From an uncultured Clostridia bacterium (lineage in GTDB: Bacteria > Bacillota > Clostridia > Oscillospirales > CAG-272), in NCBI GenBank assembly GCA_944381075.1, contig CALWJT010000044.1:1-36849 (forward strand): a DNA stretch of 36,849 nt, given 5' to 3'. The notes beneath the pieces were generated by a model. That model worked only from the letters and a program-made list of their open reading frames with translations, did no database searches and was not told where the DNA came from. Below, one piece after another: positions 25,417-33,827 of the stretch. Position numbers and translations under genes: made by a program. Numbering within the stretch: position 1 is the first letter of the stretch; the number at the start of each line of letters is the position of its first letter.

Positions 25417-25493
25417 CGGGGTGTGGCTCAGTTTGGTAGAGTGCTTGGTTCGGGACCAAGAGGCCGGAGGTTCAAATCCTCTCACTCCGACCA
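25417..25493 (+). tRNA. tRNA-Pro, anticodon CGG
   Basis: A 77-nt cloverleaf with encoded CCA. Acceptor stem CGGGGTG pairs with CACTCCG (one G-U). The D stem is GCTC/GAGT, and the anticodon stem CTTGG/CCAAG encloses loop TTCGGGA with anticodon CGG at 25451-25453. T arm GGAGG-TTCAAAT-CCTCT. Reads the CCG codon. Confidence 0.97.
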
Positions 25494-25494
25494 C

Positions 25495-25535
25495 GTCGGA
25501 GCAGGCGAATGATCGCCTGCTCCGACTTATTTTTT
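25495..25535 (+). terminator. Terminator of tRNA-Pro unit
   Basis: A perfect 14-bp stem (25495-25508 with 25513-25526), 4-nt loop, then TTATTTTTT, one base after the CCA end. Confidence 0.93.
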
Positions 25536-25589
25536 ATCTTAAATAAATTAAATAAAAATTCTTTCTGCTTGAGCGGGAGAAATTGAAAA

Positions 25590-25617
25590 GCGAAGATAGG
25601 GCTTATCCTTTCTTCGC
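25590..25617. other. Hairpin in tRNA-Pro/kdpD spacer
   Basis: GCGAAGA (25590-25596) pairs with TCTTCGC (25611-25617), with AGG/CCT inside after one mismatch. A T-rich stretch follows on the plus strand (25622-25630). No gene is visible around it. Confidence 0.4.
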
Positions 25618-25701
25618 ATGCTTTATTTTTGTGTACCGTTTTTTGCTGTCTTTGAGATACGGTTTCATAATTTCATAAGAGGAACGCTCCCATCATAAGA
25701 T

Positions 25702-25742
25702 AGTCCGAGGCGTCTTGTTTTATAAGACGCCTCGGACTTTTT
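25702..25742. terminator. Terminator downstream of kdpD
   Basis: A perfect 15-bp stem (25702-25716 with 25724-25738), 7-nt loop. The five-T run follows on the plus strand; on the minus strand, where kdpD ends 15 nt away, the tail is only moderately T-rich. It probably stops the kdp operon and anything coming from the tRNA side. Confidence 0.75.
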
Positions 25743-25753
25743 GCCGGCAGTAT

Positions 25754-27265
25754 CTACAGAATTAAACTGAGCAACGGCACGATCTGGCTGAATATCAGCC
25801 GATCTGTTACCGTGAGCTTGGAATCCCGGCAGGAGAAGGCGACGGCGACGGTGCCATGCTTTGTCATGACGGGCAGGTAGAGTGCCTTTGCCTCGCGGAG
25901 CGTTTCGCTTCCTCTGCCGGCAGGCCGGCTGTTCTTTTTGACCCATTCGGCAACGGCCTTTTCATTGGGGGCGGTCCAGAAGCTCAGATCCTCTTCTCTC
26001 CATGAGGAAAATGTATCCTTCGCACCGAATACGGCTGTGCTGCGCATGAAGGCGCGGCACAGGACGTCCGCTATCGTTTGCTCGGGAAGGTTGCTGTTCT
26101 GTATCTCACGCTCGATAACGTTATGGATATCGAGGGTCCGATTGGCGGTTCGATACTTCTGGAGCAGACGCCTTGGAAGAAAAAGCCTTTCAAAAAGCTC
26201 CCGGATCGCACTTTTCCGGCAGTCGATGTGCGTACTGTCGGGAACGATCAAAATCTGGACCTGCGGCATGCGGGCGATAAATTTATCCTCGAATCCCATC
26301 TTTTTTCCGACGGATTGCCATGTCTTTCCGATCACAAGGTCGGTGATGCCTGCGATGCGCGCATAGTCTGCGACTGTCTCCACGACGTCCTCTCCGTATT
26401 TCACGACCATCTCTCCGCCTAAGTCTTTGACGAGCCGCATGTGCCTTTTCAAGTTTGCGGCGGACTGGTCGCTCAGGTCGCCGTTGCGCTCGACATATAG
26501 GGCAGAAAATCGGCAATGGTACGCTTCCGCCATCCTTGCGGCGATATGGATATTTTTTTCTGCGGACGGCGAGGGACTGATCAGCACCAAGATTTGGGTC
26601 TTTCGCTGGCCGTTGTGATTCTGTTTTTCGATGCGGTCGGCATTGCGTCGCATATACAGCTCGCGCAGGGTAGAGAGATGTTCTGTCCGGAAAAAATTTT
26701 CAAGTGCGGTCGCAGCTCTTGTCTTGCCGTAAATTTTTCCCTCACGCATGCGTTCGATCAGCGCAGCGGGTTCAATGTCCACCAGTACGACCTCGTCGGC
26801 ATAATCGAAGATCTCGTCCGGGATGCGCTCGCTGACATCGACTGAGGTAGCGGCGTCTATCAGATCATGAAGCCCCTCGATATGCTGTACATTGACGGTC
26901 GTCCATACCTCGATGCCGCTGCCGACGAGCTCCTCCACGTCGATATAGCGCTTTGCGTTTTTGCTGCCGGCCGCATTGGTGTGCGCCAGCTCGTCGACAA
27001 GAAGGATGCGCGGACGGCGGGCAAGCGCCGCGTCCACATCAAACTCCTGAAGCTGAATCCCTTTATAGTGGAACGTGCGAAGCGGAAGGCGTTCTAAGCC
27101 TTCCGCCATTTGCAGCGTTTCGGGTCTGTCATGCGGTTCAAGATAACCGATGACGACGTCCAAGCCCTCTTGCTTCGCTTCCTGCGCAGCTTTCAGCATG
27201 GCGTAGGTTTTTCCGACGCCTGCCGAATAGCCGAAGAAGATTTTCAGTTTACCGCGTTCCATCAT
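25754..27265 (-). CDS. kdpD: Split KdpD: soluble sensor part (KdpD + USP domains, no kinase)
   Basis: A 503-residue protein equal to the soluble modules of the potassium sensor KdpD. Residues about 5-210 are the KdpD domain with Walker A GYSAGVGKT (12-20) and Walker B-like RILLVDELAHTN (85-97). Residues about 222-345 are a USP-like domain (ILVLISPSPSAEKNIHIAA ... TDLVIGKTW). Residues about 370-503 may be the GAF-like module. There are no transmembrane helices, no HisKA and no ATPase domain, while E. coli KdpD has about 890 residues. The ATG at 27265 overlaps the kdpC stop by 4 nt (ATGA). The missing DUF4118-kinase half is in the gene at 35549-36643. The stop is a clean TAG, so this is a stable short form rather than an obvious frameshift. 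Confidence 0.9.
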   Translation of the reverse strand: MMERGKLKIFFGYSAGVGKTYAMLKAAQEAKQEGLDVVIGYLEPHDRPETLQMAEGLERLPLRTFHYKGIQLQEFDVDAALARRPRILLVDELAHTNAAGSKNAKRYIDVEELVGSGIEVWTTVNVQHIEGLHDLIDAATSVDVSERIPDEIFDYADEVVLVDIEPAALIERMREGKIYGKTRAATALENFFRTEHLSTLRELYMRRNADRIEKQNHNGQRKTQILVLISPSPSAEKNIHIAARMAEAYHCRFSALYVERNGDLSDQSAANLKRHMRLVKDLGGEMVVKYGEDVVETVADYARIAGITDLVIGKTWQSVGKKMGFEDKFIARMPQVQILIVPDSTHIDCRKSAIRELFERLFLPRRLLQKYRTANRTLDIHNVIEREIQNSNLPEQTIADVLCRAFMRSTAVFGAKDTFSSWREEDLSFWTAPNEKAVAEWVKKNSRPAGRGSETLREAKALYLPVMTKHGTVAVAFSCRDSKLTVTDRLIFSQIVPLLSLIL

Positions 27266-27906
27266 TCGATCAATCCGTCGAGCGCGAGGTTGACAAGCAG
27301 AACGTTGACGCGCTCCTCGCCGAATATTCCAAGCCATCTGCCTTCTGTATATTCGTCGATGATCGCTTTAACCTCTTCCTCCGTGATGTTCTCCCCTTGC
27401 GCATTTCTTGCATGAACGATCGCGGGGATCTGGAAGTAGGCTGCCTCAGGAGAGATATGCGGGTCCACGCCGCTGCCGCTCGAGGTGAGAAGCTGGTCGG
27501 GGATGGCGTCCATATCCGTATAGCCGACGGCGGCCAGCTTTTCTTTTCTTTCTGCGATGCGCTCCTCTACCAGCTGTTCAAACTCCTCGCTTTCGGGAGA
27601 AAGGTTGGTGGGCGCGCCAAGGTTCACTCTGCCGAAAAGATATTTCGCATCCTCGTAATTTTGGCCGATGAGCTCGGAGCCGTAGACCTTTTTCGTCCCG
27701 TCCTTCAGAGTAACGATAATCTGTGAGCCGTTCGCTTCGTAAGGATAAAGCGCCTGCCCGACGACCGTTACGCTCAACGTGTAGACGATCCCGCAGAGAA
27801 GGGTAAAGACAAGCAGGCACATGAGCGCTGCCCGCACTGTCCCGAATCTGCGCTTTTTTCCGGATTCGGTCCTTGTGTCTTGGTTCATATTGGTTTCGTT
27901 TTTCAT
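27262..27906 (-). CDS. kdpC: Potassium-transporting ATPase subunit C
   Basis: A 214-residue KdpC, typical length. One N-terminal transmembrane helix (about residues 24-50) is followed by a periplasm-side/extracellular domain with the family segments GSQI (ANGSQIIV), SELIGQNYEDAKYLFGR, and SSGSGVDPHISPEAAYFQ. The subunit holds KdpA and KdpB together. It starts 10 nt after kdpB and overlaps kdpD by 4 nt, so C and D are translationally coupled. Confidence 0.97.
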   Translation of the reverse strand: MKNETNMNQDTRTESGKKRRFGTVRAALMCLLVFTLLCGIVYTLSVTVVGQALYPYEANGSQIIVTLKDGTKKVYGSELIGQNYEDAKYLFGRVNLGAPTNLSPESEEFEQLVEERIAERKEKLAAVGYTDMDAIPDQLLTSSGSGVDPHISPEAAYFQIPAIVHARNAQGENITEEEVKAIIDEYTEGRWLGIFGEERVNVLLVNLALDGLIE

Positions 27907-27916
27907 ATCAGTCTCC

Positions 27917-30001
27917 TTATTTTATGCCGCACAGCGTGAAAAGCAGGTCGAACAGCTTGATGAAGATAAAGGGAGCAATGACGCCTCCTACGCCGTAGAT
28001 GAGCAAATTGTTTTTCAGCATTTTGCCTGCGGGCTGTTCTTTATATTTGACGCCTTTCAGCGACAGCGGAATGAGCGCCACGATGATGAGCGCATTATAA
28101 AGGATAGAAGAAAGAATCGCCGTTGTCGGACTTGTCAAGCGCATGAAATTGAGTGCCTGGAGTCCGGGATAGATGCTGGCGAACAAAACGGGAATGATGG
28201 CAAAGTACTTAGCAATATCGTTGGCAATGGAGAAGGTCGTCAGCGCACCGCGCGTCATCAGAAGCTGCTTGCCGATGCGCACGACTTCGATGAGCTTCGT
28301 CGGACTGGAGTCGAGGTCGACCATGTTGCCGGCTTCTTTTGCCGCCTGTGTGCCGGAATTCATTGCGACTGCGACATCGGCCTGCGCAAGTGCCGGCGCA
28401 TCGTTCGTTCCGTCGCCTGTCATAGCGACCAGATGCCCTTCTGCCTGCAATTTCTTGATGAGGGAAAGCTTGGTTTCGGGCGTGGCTTCCGCGACGAAGT
28501 CGTCAACGCCCGCCTCCGCGGCGATGGCTGCCGCCGTGATCGGGTTGTCGCCCGTTATCATGATCGTCTTGATGCCAATCTTTCTTAAGTCGCTGAATTT
28601 TTCCTTCACGCCCTCCTTTACGATATCCTTGAGGTAGATAACACCCAGGACGGAGGCGTTCCTTGCCACGACAAGCGGCGTACCGCCGGCGCCGGCGACC
28701 TTTTCTACCGCTTTTTTGCAGTCTTCGGGAAATGCTCCGCCTTGCGCCTTGACATAAGCCTCGATCGCGTCAGCACTGCCTTTGCGGATATGCTCGTCGC
28801 CGATATCGACACCGCTCATCCTTGTTTTTGCCGAAAATTCAATAAACGTCGCTTTCAGTTTTGCGATCTCCTTGCCGCGCAGTCCGAACTTATTTTTTGC
28901 CAGGATGACGATGCTTCTGCCCTCTGCTGTTTCGTCCGCGATGGACGCAAGCTGGGCCGCTTCCGCAAGGTCACGCTCGCTTGTCGCACCGACGGGGATA
29001 AATTCGCTTGCCTGTCTGTTTCCGAGCGTGATGGTGCCCGTTTTATCCAAAAGAAGGATATCCACGTCGCCGGCCGCCTCGATCGCCCTGCCGCTCGTGG
29101 CAAGAACGTTGGCTTTGTTCAGGCGCGCCATCCCGGCGATCCCGATGGAGGAGAGCAGCGCACCGATCGTGGTAGGAGCAAGGCAGACGAGCAGTGCGAC
29201 GATGTTGGTAAGGCTGATCGGATCGCCCTGTCCCGCCTGATCTACAGAAAACTGCGAGAAGGGAAGCAAGGTAGCGGAGACGACAAGGAAGATGATGGTC
29301 AGCGTGACAAGTAGGATTTGCAGAGCGATTTCGTTGGGCGTCTTTTTGCGGCTTGCGCCCTCGACCATGGCGATCATTTTGTCGAGAAAGGACTTGCCCG
29401 CTTCCGCCGTGACACGGATGATCAGCCAGTCGCTCGTGACGAACGTGCCGCCCGTCACGGCACTTCTGTCGCCGCCGGATTCGCGGATCACAGGCGCGGA
29501 TTCGCCTGTGATGGCGCTCTCATCCACACTTGCGACGCCGATGATGACCTCGCCGTCCATCGGGATCTGTTCACCCGCTTTGACAAGGACGATATCGCCC
29601 GGCTTCAGCTCCGTGCTTTTGACCTCTGTGTATTCCGATTCGAGATCCGCCGTTTTCAGTTTCTTTGCAATCACGTCGCGGCGGGCTTTTTTCAGGCTTT
29701 CTGCCTGCGCGCGTCCGCGCCCTTCGGCGATGGCTTCGGCAAAATTGCCGAACAGCGTCGTGAACCAAAGAATAAGAGAAATCGCGAAGATGTACCAGCT
29801 TGCGCCGTCGGCGATTCCGCCAAGAGAAAGAAAGAACAGTACCATTGTGAAGATCGCCCCGAGATAGACGACAAACATCACGGGATTTTGGATTTGTGTT
29901 TTCGGCTTTAGTTTTACGAGCGACTGCACCGTGGCGTCAAGAACGATCTTTTTATTGACCAGTTGTCCCTTTTTGGGACTCTCGCTATTGTATTTATTCA
30001 T
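27917..30001 (-). CDS. kdpB: Potassium-transporting P-type ATPase subunit B
   Basis: A 694-residue P-type ATPase subunit. It has the phosphorylation motif DKTGTITLG (Asp 319), the TGES loop (165-168; serine 168 is the residue phosphorylated for inhibition in E. coli KdpB), [12 protein letters not shown] in the N/P region and [17 protein letters not shown] in the hinge. Seven or so membrane segments. I chose ATG 30001 with GGAGGTCAAAT upstream; an earlier in-frame start at 30049 would overlap kdpA. It drives potassium uptake by ATP hydrolysis together with KdpA and KdpC. Confidence 0.98.
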   Translation of the reverse strand: MNKYNSESPKKGQLVNKKIVLDATVQSLVKLKPKTQIQNPVMFVVYLGAIFTMVLFFLSLGGIADGASWYIFAISLILWFTTLFGNFAEAIAEGRGRAQAESLKKARRDVIAKKLKTADLESEYTEVKSTELKPGDIVLVKAGEQIPMDGEVIIGVASVDESAITGESAPVIRESGGDRSAVTGGTFVTSDWLIIRVTAEAGKSFLDKMIAMVEGASRKKTPNEIALQILLVTLTIIFLVVSATLLPFSQFSVDQAGQGDPISLTNIVALLVCLAPTTIGALLSSIGIAGMARLNKANVLATSGRAIEAAGDVDILLLDKTGTITLGNRQASEFIPVGATSERDLAEAAQLASIADETAEGRSIVILAKNKFGLRGKEIAKLKATFIEFSAKTRMSGVDIGDEHIRKGSADAIEAYVKAQGGAFPEDCKKAVEKVAGAGGTPLVVARNASVLGVIYLKDIVKEGVKEKFSDLRKIGIKTIMITGDNPITAAAIAAEAGVDDFVAEATPETKLSLIKKLQAEGHLVAMTGDGTNDAPALAQADVAVAMNSGTQAAKEAGNMVDLDSSPTKLIEVVRIGKQLLMTRGALTTFSIANDIAKYFAIIPVLFASIYPGLQALNFMRLTSPTTAILSSILYNALIIVALIPLSLKGVKYKEQPAGKMLKNNLLIYGVGGVIAPFIFIKLFDLLFTLCGIK

Positions 30002-30014
30002 ATTTGACCTCCGA

Positions 30015-31730
30015 TCATGCGACATACTCCGCAATAGGACCGAGCGCAAGCGCCGGGAAGAAGCTCAGCGCGCCGATAATCAGAATCACGGCGATGAGCA
30101 GTCCCACGAACATTGCATTGTTTGTGGCAAGCGTACCGTCGGTCTGCGGCGTCATTTTCTTTTTACCAAGGCTTCCGGCAAGGAAGAGCGCGGCGAACAT
30201 AGGAATAAACCGGACCAGCAGCATGATGATGCCTCCTGTGACGTTCGTCCATACCGTGTTGGCATTGAATCCGGCAAATGCCGAGCCGTTGTTGTTCGCC
30301 ATCGATGCGAATGCGTAGAGGATCTCCGAAAATCCGTGCGGCCCGCTGTTGGTCAGCCATTCGGATGCCTGCGGCATCATCACAGTACCGGCCGTGCCAA
30401 GAAGCAGGCAGAGCACGGGCGTGAGAATGATGAGGCAGACCATTTTCATATCGAAGCTGCCGATCTTTTTGCCGAGATACTCAGGCGTTCTGCCGACCAT
30501 TAAACCGGAAATGAATACCGTGAGCAGGGCGAAGGCAAGCATTCCGTAGAGTCCGCATCCGACGCCGCCGTAAACGATTTCGCCGAGCATCATAAGGAAA
30601 GTCGGAATCATGCCGCCGATCGACGTATAACTGTCGTGCATCGAGTTCACGGAGCCGTTGGACACCGACGTCGTCGCGACCGCCCAAAGAGAGGAGCCGC
30701 CGATCCCAAAGCGCACTTCTTTTCCTTCCATATTGCCGATGGACTGTACGCCGTCCATCGAAATGGCGCCTGCATATTCAAATACGGTGCAGATGACAAG
30801 GCATGCCACGAAGAGAATGGTCATTGCCTTCAAAAGGGCGATCCCCTGATTCTTTTCTTTGAGGATCGTGCCGTCCTCGTTCCTGCGTCTCACGGCTTTC
30901 CCGAAGGTGAAGCAAAGTCCGGCGGGGATCCATGTAAGGGACAGGCATTCCAAAAGGTTGGTGAACGGAGTCGGGTTCTCAAAAGGATAGGCGGAGTTCA
31001 CGCCCCAGAAGCCGCCGCCGTTGGTAAAGAGCTGCTTGATGATGATCTGGCTTGCGGCGGGGCCGAGATACAGCTTTTGTGCCGTCCCGTCCATCGCGGT
31101 GTAATCGACGGCGCCCTGCATGGTCTGCGGCACACCGTCCGAAATGAGCAGCAGCGCGCCGATAAAGCATACCGGAAGCATGAAGAGCGTCACCCGTGTC
31201 ACGTCCGCCCAGAAGTTGCCGATGGTACGTTTTTCTTTTCTCGTAAAGCCTCGGATAAGGGCAAACAGAACGCAGATCCCGACTGCGCCCGACAAAAAGT
31301 TCTGCACGGTGAGGCAAATCATCTGTGACAAATAGGAAAGCCCCGTCTCACCGGAATAGGCCTGCCAGTTCGTATTGGTGATAAAGCTTGCAGCGGTATT
31401 GAATGCAAGATGCCAGCTCATCCCCTCGATATTTTCGGGGTTCCATGTCAGATATGCCTGAAGCATGACCACGGCAATAAAGAACACGAGCGAAAATATA
31501 CTGAAAAGGGCGATGCACAGGGCGTATTTTTTTGCGGTCATCTCCTCTTTCGGATCGATGCCCATTGCTTTGTAGATTCCTCTTTCCGTCGCGGTACAAG
31601 CTTTTCTTGCGAATACGGGCTCGCCCTTGTATATTTTATAAAAGGCTTTGCCGAACAGATACCCGACGCCAAGGAGCAGGACGAGATATAAAATATCCTG
31701 CAGGACGGTAAACATTACACTTTCCGTCAT
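30015..31730 (-). CDS. kdpA: Potassium-transporting ATPase subunit A
   Basis: A 571-residue, roughly ten-helix channel-like subunit that holds the selectivity filter. Filter loops of the family are seen, for example [33 protein letters not shown] (kept short here), [20 protein letters not shown] and [13 protein letters not shown]. Two start codons are possible: ATG 31730, whose GGAGG is only 3 nt away, and ATG 31715, whose ribosome site is poor. I keep 31730. The 180 nt upstream to kdpF hold a large hairpin. Confidence 0.97.
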   Translation of the reverse strand: MTESVMFTVLQDILYLVLLLGVGYLFGKAFYKIYKGEPVFARKACTATERGIYKAMGIDPKEEMTAKKYALCIALFSIFSLVFFIAVVMLQAYLTWNPENIEGMSWHLAFNTAASFITNTNWQAYSGETGLSYLSQMICLTVQNFLSGAVGICVLFALIRGFTRKEKRTIGNFWADVTRVTLFMLPVCFIGALLLISDGVPQTMQGAVDYTAMDGTAQKLYLGPAASQIIIKQLFTNGGGFWGVNSAYPFENPTPFTNLLECLSLTWIPAGLCFTFGKAVRRRNEDGTILKEKNQGIALLKAMTILFVACLVICTVFEYAGAISMDGVQSIGNMEGKEVRFGIGGSSLWAVATTSVSNGSVNSMHDSYTSIGGMIPTFLMMLGEIVYGGVGCGLYGMLAFALLTVFISGLMVGRTPEYLGKKIGSFDMKMVCLIILTPVLCLLLGTAGTVMMPQASEWLTNSGPHGFSEILYAFASMANNNGSAFAGFNANTVWTNVTGGIIMLLVRFIPMFAALFLAGSLGKKKMTPQTDGTLATNNAMFVGLLIAVILIIGALSFFPALALGPIAEYVA

Positions 31731-31760
31731 AATCCATCCTCCATTTTATCTTAGTTTTTT

Positions 31761-31847
31761 CGATCAAGGGACATGCCGATAAGGACGGATGCGGCGAAAG
31801 GGCAGATCAAATGCCTTTTTCGCTTTATCGGACTGCTGTCCCTATCG
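31761..31847 (-). other. Large hairpin between kdpF and kdpA
   Basis: An imperfect 87-nt hairpin with 28 paired bases: 31761-31764 with 31844-31847; AGGGACA 31767-31773 with 31837-31843; CCGATAA 31776-31782 with 31825-31831; GCGAAA 31794-31799 with 31818-31823; GGCA 31801-31804 with 31812-31815. Neither strand has a T-run after it, so it is not a normal terminator. It would be in the kdpF-kdpA mRNA, where it might act as a regulatory or processing element, or it could be a palindromic repeat. Confidence 0.6.
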
Positions 31848-31867
31848 CTGCTATGTCAATGCGGACG

Positions 31868-31899
31868 TATCCGTCCGGATGCGTATCCTTATCCGTCCG
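31868..31899. repeat. Short direct repeat TATCCGTCCG
   Basis: TATCCGTCCG occurs at 31868-31877 and 31890-31899. A CGGACG (31862-31867) can pair with either copy's CGTCCG. CGTATCC also occurs at 31866 and 31882. The spacing of 22 bp is close to two helical turns, which would fit an operator, but the position within the operon argues for an RNA role. Confidence 0.45.
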
Positions 31900-31910
31900 C
31901 CGGACCGTAT

Positions 31911-32000
31911 CTACGATCGGTCGCTTTTGAACAGCGAATAAAACAGAAATCCCAAAAGTCCGAGCGAGAGGAATCCTGCTGCAATCGTAACTGCCGTCAT
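31911..32000 (-). CDS. kdpF: Small Kdp membrane subunit KdpF
   Basis: A 29-codon ORF, MTAVTIAAGF then SLGLLGFLFYSLF then KSDRS: one hydrophobic helix with a short basic tail, the normal make-up of KdpF, which stabilises the Kdp complex. It starts at ATG 32000 with a strong AAGGAGG 6 nt upstream. It lies 12 nt after the TPR gene and 180 nt before kdpA, the usual relative position in kdpFABC. Short genes such as this are easily missed. Confidence 0.85.
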   Translation of the reverse strand: MTAVTIAAGFLSLGLLGFLFYSLFKSDRS

Positions 32001-32012
32001 ATGAGAACCTCC

Positions 32013-32390
32013 TTATCCATCCAGTCCCCAGCGGATGCCGGAACTATCCTTATACCAGAATTTACAGACCCTTTCCAGGTTGTCAAACGAGGCGCCAAAA
32101 GTCTGGTCCATATAGTAGGCGACTCTGTAGAATTTTGAGGCTTTCAGTTTGTCGCCTTCCAGCTCATAAGAGATGCCGAGCAGATTGTATGCCTCCGGAT
32201 CCTCCATATCGGTCGATACAGATTGCTTGAGTAAATCGCGTGCCAAGGCATAATCCGCTGCGCGAATCGCATCGGCGGCTTTTCTTAGCAAACTGTTATG
32301 ATCTGCAATGCGATCGGCGGGTGTGCTCTGCGCTTCAGGGCGCTCGGTATTTTTCAGCCCGGCGCCGGTCATGGAAATTTTTGCAGTCAT
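32013..32390 (-). CDS. TPR-like protein at the head of the kdp operon
   Basis: A 125-residue soluble protein. Residues about 32-105 look like two to three tetratricopeptide-type helix pairs: LLRKAADAIRAADYALARDL, then PEAYNLLGISYELEGDKLKA, then SKFYRVAYYMDQTFGASFDN. No signal peptide or membrane segment. ATG 32390 has GAGAGGTGA upstream. The stop is 12 nt before kdpF and no terminator lies between, so it is the first gene of the kdp transcript. TPR proteins are adaptors; this one could link the pump or the split KdpD to another partner. Its function is unknown, and the association is inferred only from position. Confidence 0.75.
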   Translation of the reverse strand: MTAKISMTGAGLKNTERPEAQSTPADRIADHNSLLRKAADAIRAADYALARDLLKQSVSTDMEDPEAYNLLGISYELEGDKLKASKFYRVAYYMDQTFGASFDNLERVCKFWYKDSSGIRWGLDG

Positions 32391-32416
32391 GGCTTATCAC
32401 CTCTCTTTCGCACGCT

Positions 32417-32445
32417 ATTATACTGCTTTTTCTATTAAGAGAACA
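32417..32445 (-). promoter_or_regulatory. Candidate kdp operon promoter
   Basis: On the minus strand a perfect TATAAT (32417-32422) is preceded, with 17-bp spacing, by a poor -35, TGTTCT (32440-32445). The DNA upstream is AT-rich with A-tracts. A good -10 with a bad -35 fits a promoter that needs an activator such as KdpE; that is inference. Confidence 0.55.
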
Positions 32446-32477
32446 TTGAGATTTTTTTGCACGGCATTAAAAATGTA

Positions 32478-33827
32478 TTAAGCTTCGTCTGCTGCAAGAA
32501 AGGCGTCAAATAACGCCCGTACGGCGCGTTCATAATTGCTTTCGTCGATGCCTGCTATGACGTTGATTTCTCTGCATCCCTGAATCAGCATGCGAATGTT
32601 GATCCGATTGTCCGACAGAGCAGTCAGCATTTTCGCAGCGATGCCGACCCGCTGGAACATATTTCTGCCGACGATCGAGACGATGGCGATTTTGTCGAGA
32701 AGCTGAATGCTGTCGGGATGAATGCTTTCCTTGATTTCGTCTGCGAGCTCTTTCGCAAGACAGGGCTGCATGCTCGCATAGGGGATCAGGATGTTCATCG
32801 TATCAAGGCTTGCGGGCATGTGCTCGAAGACGATTCCGTGATATTCGAGGATAGAAAGGACCTTGCGCACAAATCCCTTATGGGTGTTCAGTCCGATCTT
32901 GTGGATCCATAGGATCCGAAAATCCTTTTTGCCGGCGATCCCTGTTATCGTGTGCCGGTTTGTGCTATGTATATTGGAACAGACGAGCGTGCCGTTTTGA
33001 TCGGGATGAAAGGTGTTTCGCACGTTCAGCGGTATTTTCGCTTTTACGATCGGGAGAAGGGCATCGGGGTGCATGACGCAGGCGCCAAGGTAGGAAAGCT
33101 CGCGCAGCTCACTGTATGTCATAGCGTCGATGATCCTCGCTTCCGGGACAATGTGGGGATCGGCGTTTAGAATGCCGTCTACATCCGTCCAGTTTTCATA
33201 TAAATCGGCCTTTTGGATCTGCGCGAGGATGCTGCCGGTGATATCGGAGCCGCCGCGCGAAAAGGTCATGACCGCTCCCGTTTCATCGGCTCCGTAAAAG
33301 CCGGGGATGACGGCACGCTCGACATTTTTCAAGCGGGCGCGGCACTGCCTTTCCGTTTTTTCCGAATCGTATCCGTCATAGCGGTTGAAGGCGATCAGCT
33401 CGGCCGCGTCGATGAAAGGAAAGCCGATTTTCGCCGCAAAAAGATAAGCGCAGAGATATTCTCCGCGTGAAATACAGAAATCGCGGCTTTTCCGACTTTC
33501 GATTTGCTCCTTTATGTCTTTCATCAGGCGGTCAAACGCTTCGTCACTTATCCCGCCATGTAGCGGGCGGAACCGCTCTTCTATTTGAGGAAACGTCTTA
33601 TCGCACCGTCCGGTCTCGGAAATTTCCTTATCGCATTCCATGAGCAGATCCGTCACCTTTTTCCCGCCCTGCGTTCTGCCGGGAGCGGAAACGACGATAA
33701 ACCGTCTTGCGGGATCGCTTTTTACGATATCCGCGACTTGCTCTGTGCTGCTTTGATCTGCCATCGACGTCCCGCCGAATTTGCATACGACCGTTCGGAC
33801 GGAATTTCGGTCTAATTCCATGTTCAT
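32478..33827 (-). CDS. lysC: Aspartate kinase
   Basis: A 449-residue aspartokinase that phosphorylates aspartate in the first step of the lysine, threonine and methionine pathway. Catalytic motifs are intact: VCKFGGTS (Lys 16), FSRGGSDITGSILA, ENWTDVDGILNADPHIV. The C-terminal third has two ACT domains (HKIGLNTHKGFVRKVLSILE and AIVSIVGRNMFQRVGIAAKM), so feedback control by an amino acid is likely. ATG 33827 has AAAGGTG and overlaps the dapA-like stop by 4 nt (ATGA). A longer open frame upstream is the shadow of the dapA-like gene. It lacks a visible terminator before the TPR gene. Confidence 0.93.
   Translation of the reverse strand: MNMELDRNSVRTVVCKFGGTSMADQSSTEQVADIVKSDPARRFIVVSAPGRTQGGKKVTDLLMECDKEISETGRCDKTFPQIEERFRPLHGGISDEAFDRLMKDIKEQIESRKSRDFCISRGEYLCAYLFAAKIGFPFIDAAELIAFNRYDGYDSEKTERQCRARLKNVERAVIPGFYGADETGAVMTFSRGGSDITGSILAQIQKADLYENWTDVDGILNADPHIVPEARIIDAMTYSELRELSYLGACVMHPDALLPIVKAKIPLNVRNTFHPDQNGTLVCSNIHSTNRHTITGIAGKKDFRILWIHKIGLNTHKGFVRKVLSILEYHGIVFEHMPASLDTMNILIPYASMQPCLAKELADEIKESIHPDSIQLLDKIAIVSIVGRNMFQRVGIAAKMLTALSDNRINIRMLIQGCREINVIAGIDESNYERAVRALFDAFLAADEA

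Noticed and set aside
31731-32012. A c-di-AMP (ydaO-type) riboswitch ahead of kdpA, as seen in some Firmicutes potassium genes
   Set aside because: I looked for the conserved ydaO segments on the minus strand and did not find them, either here or in front of the TPR gene.
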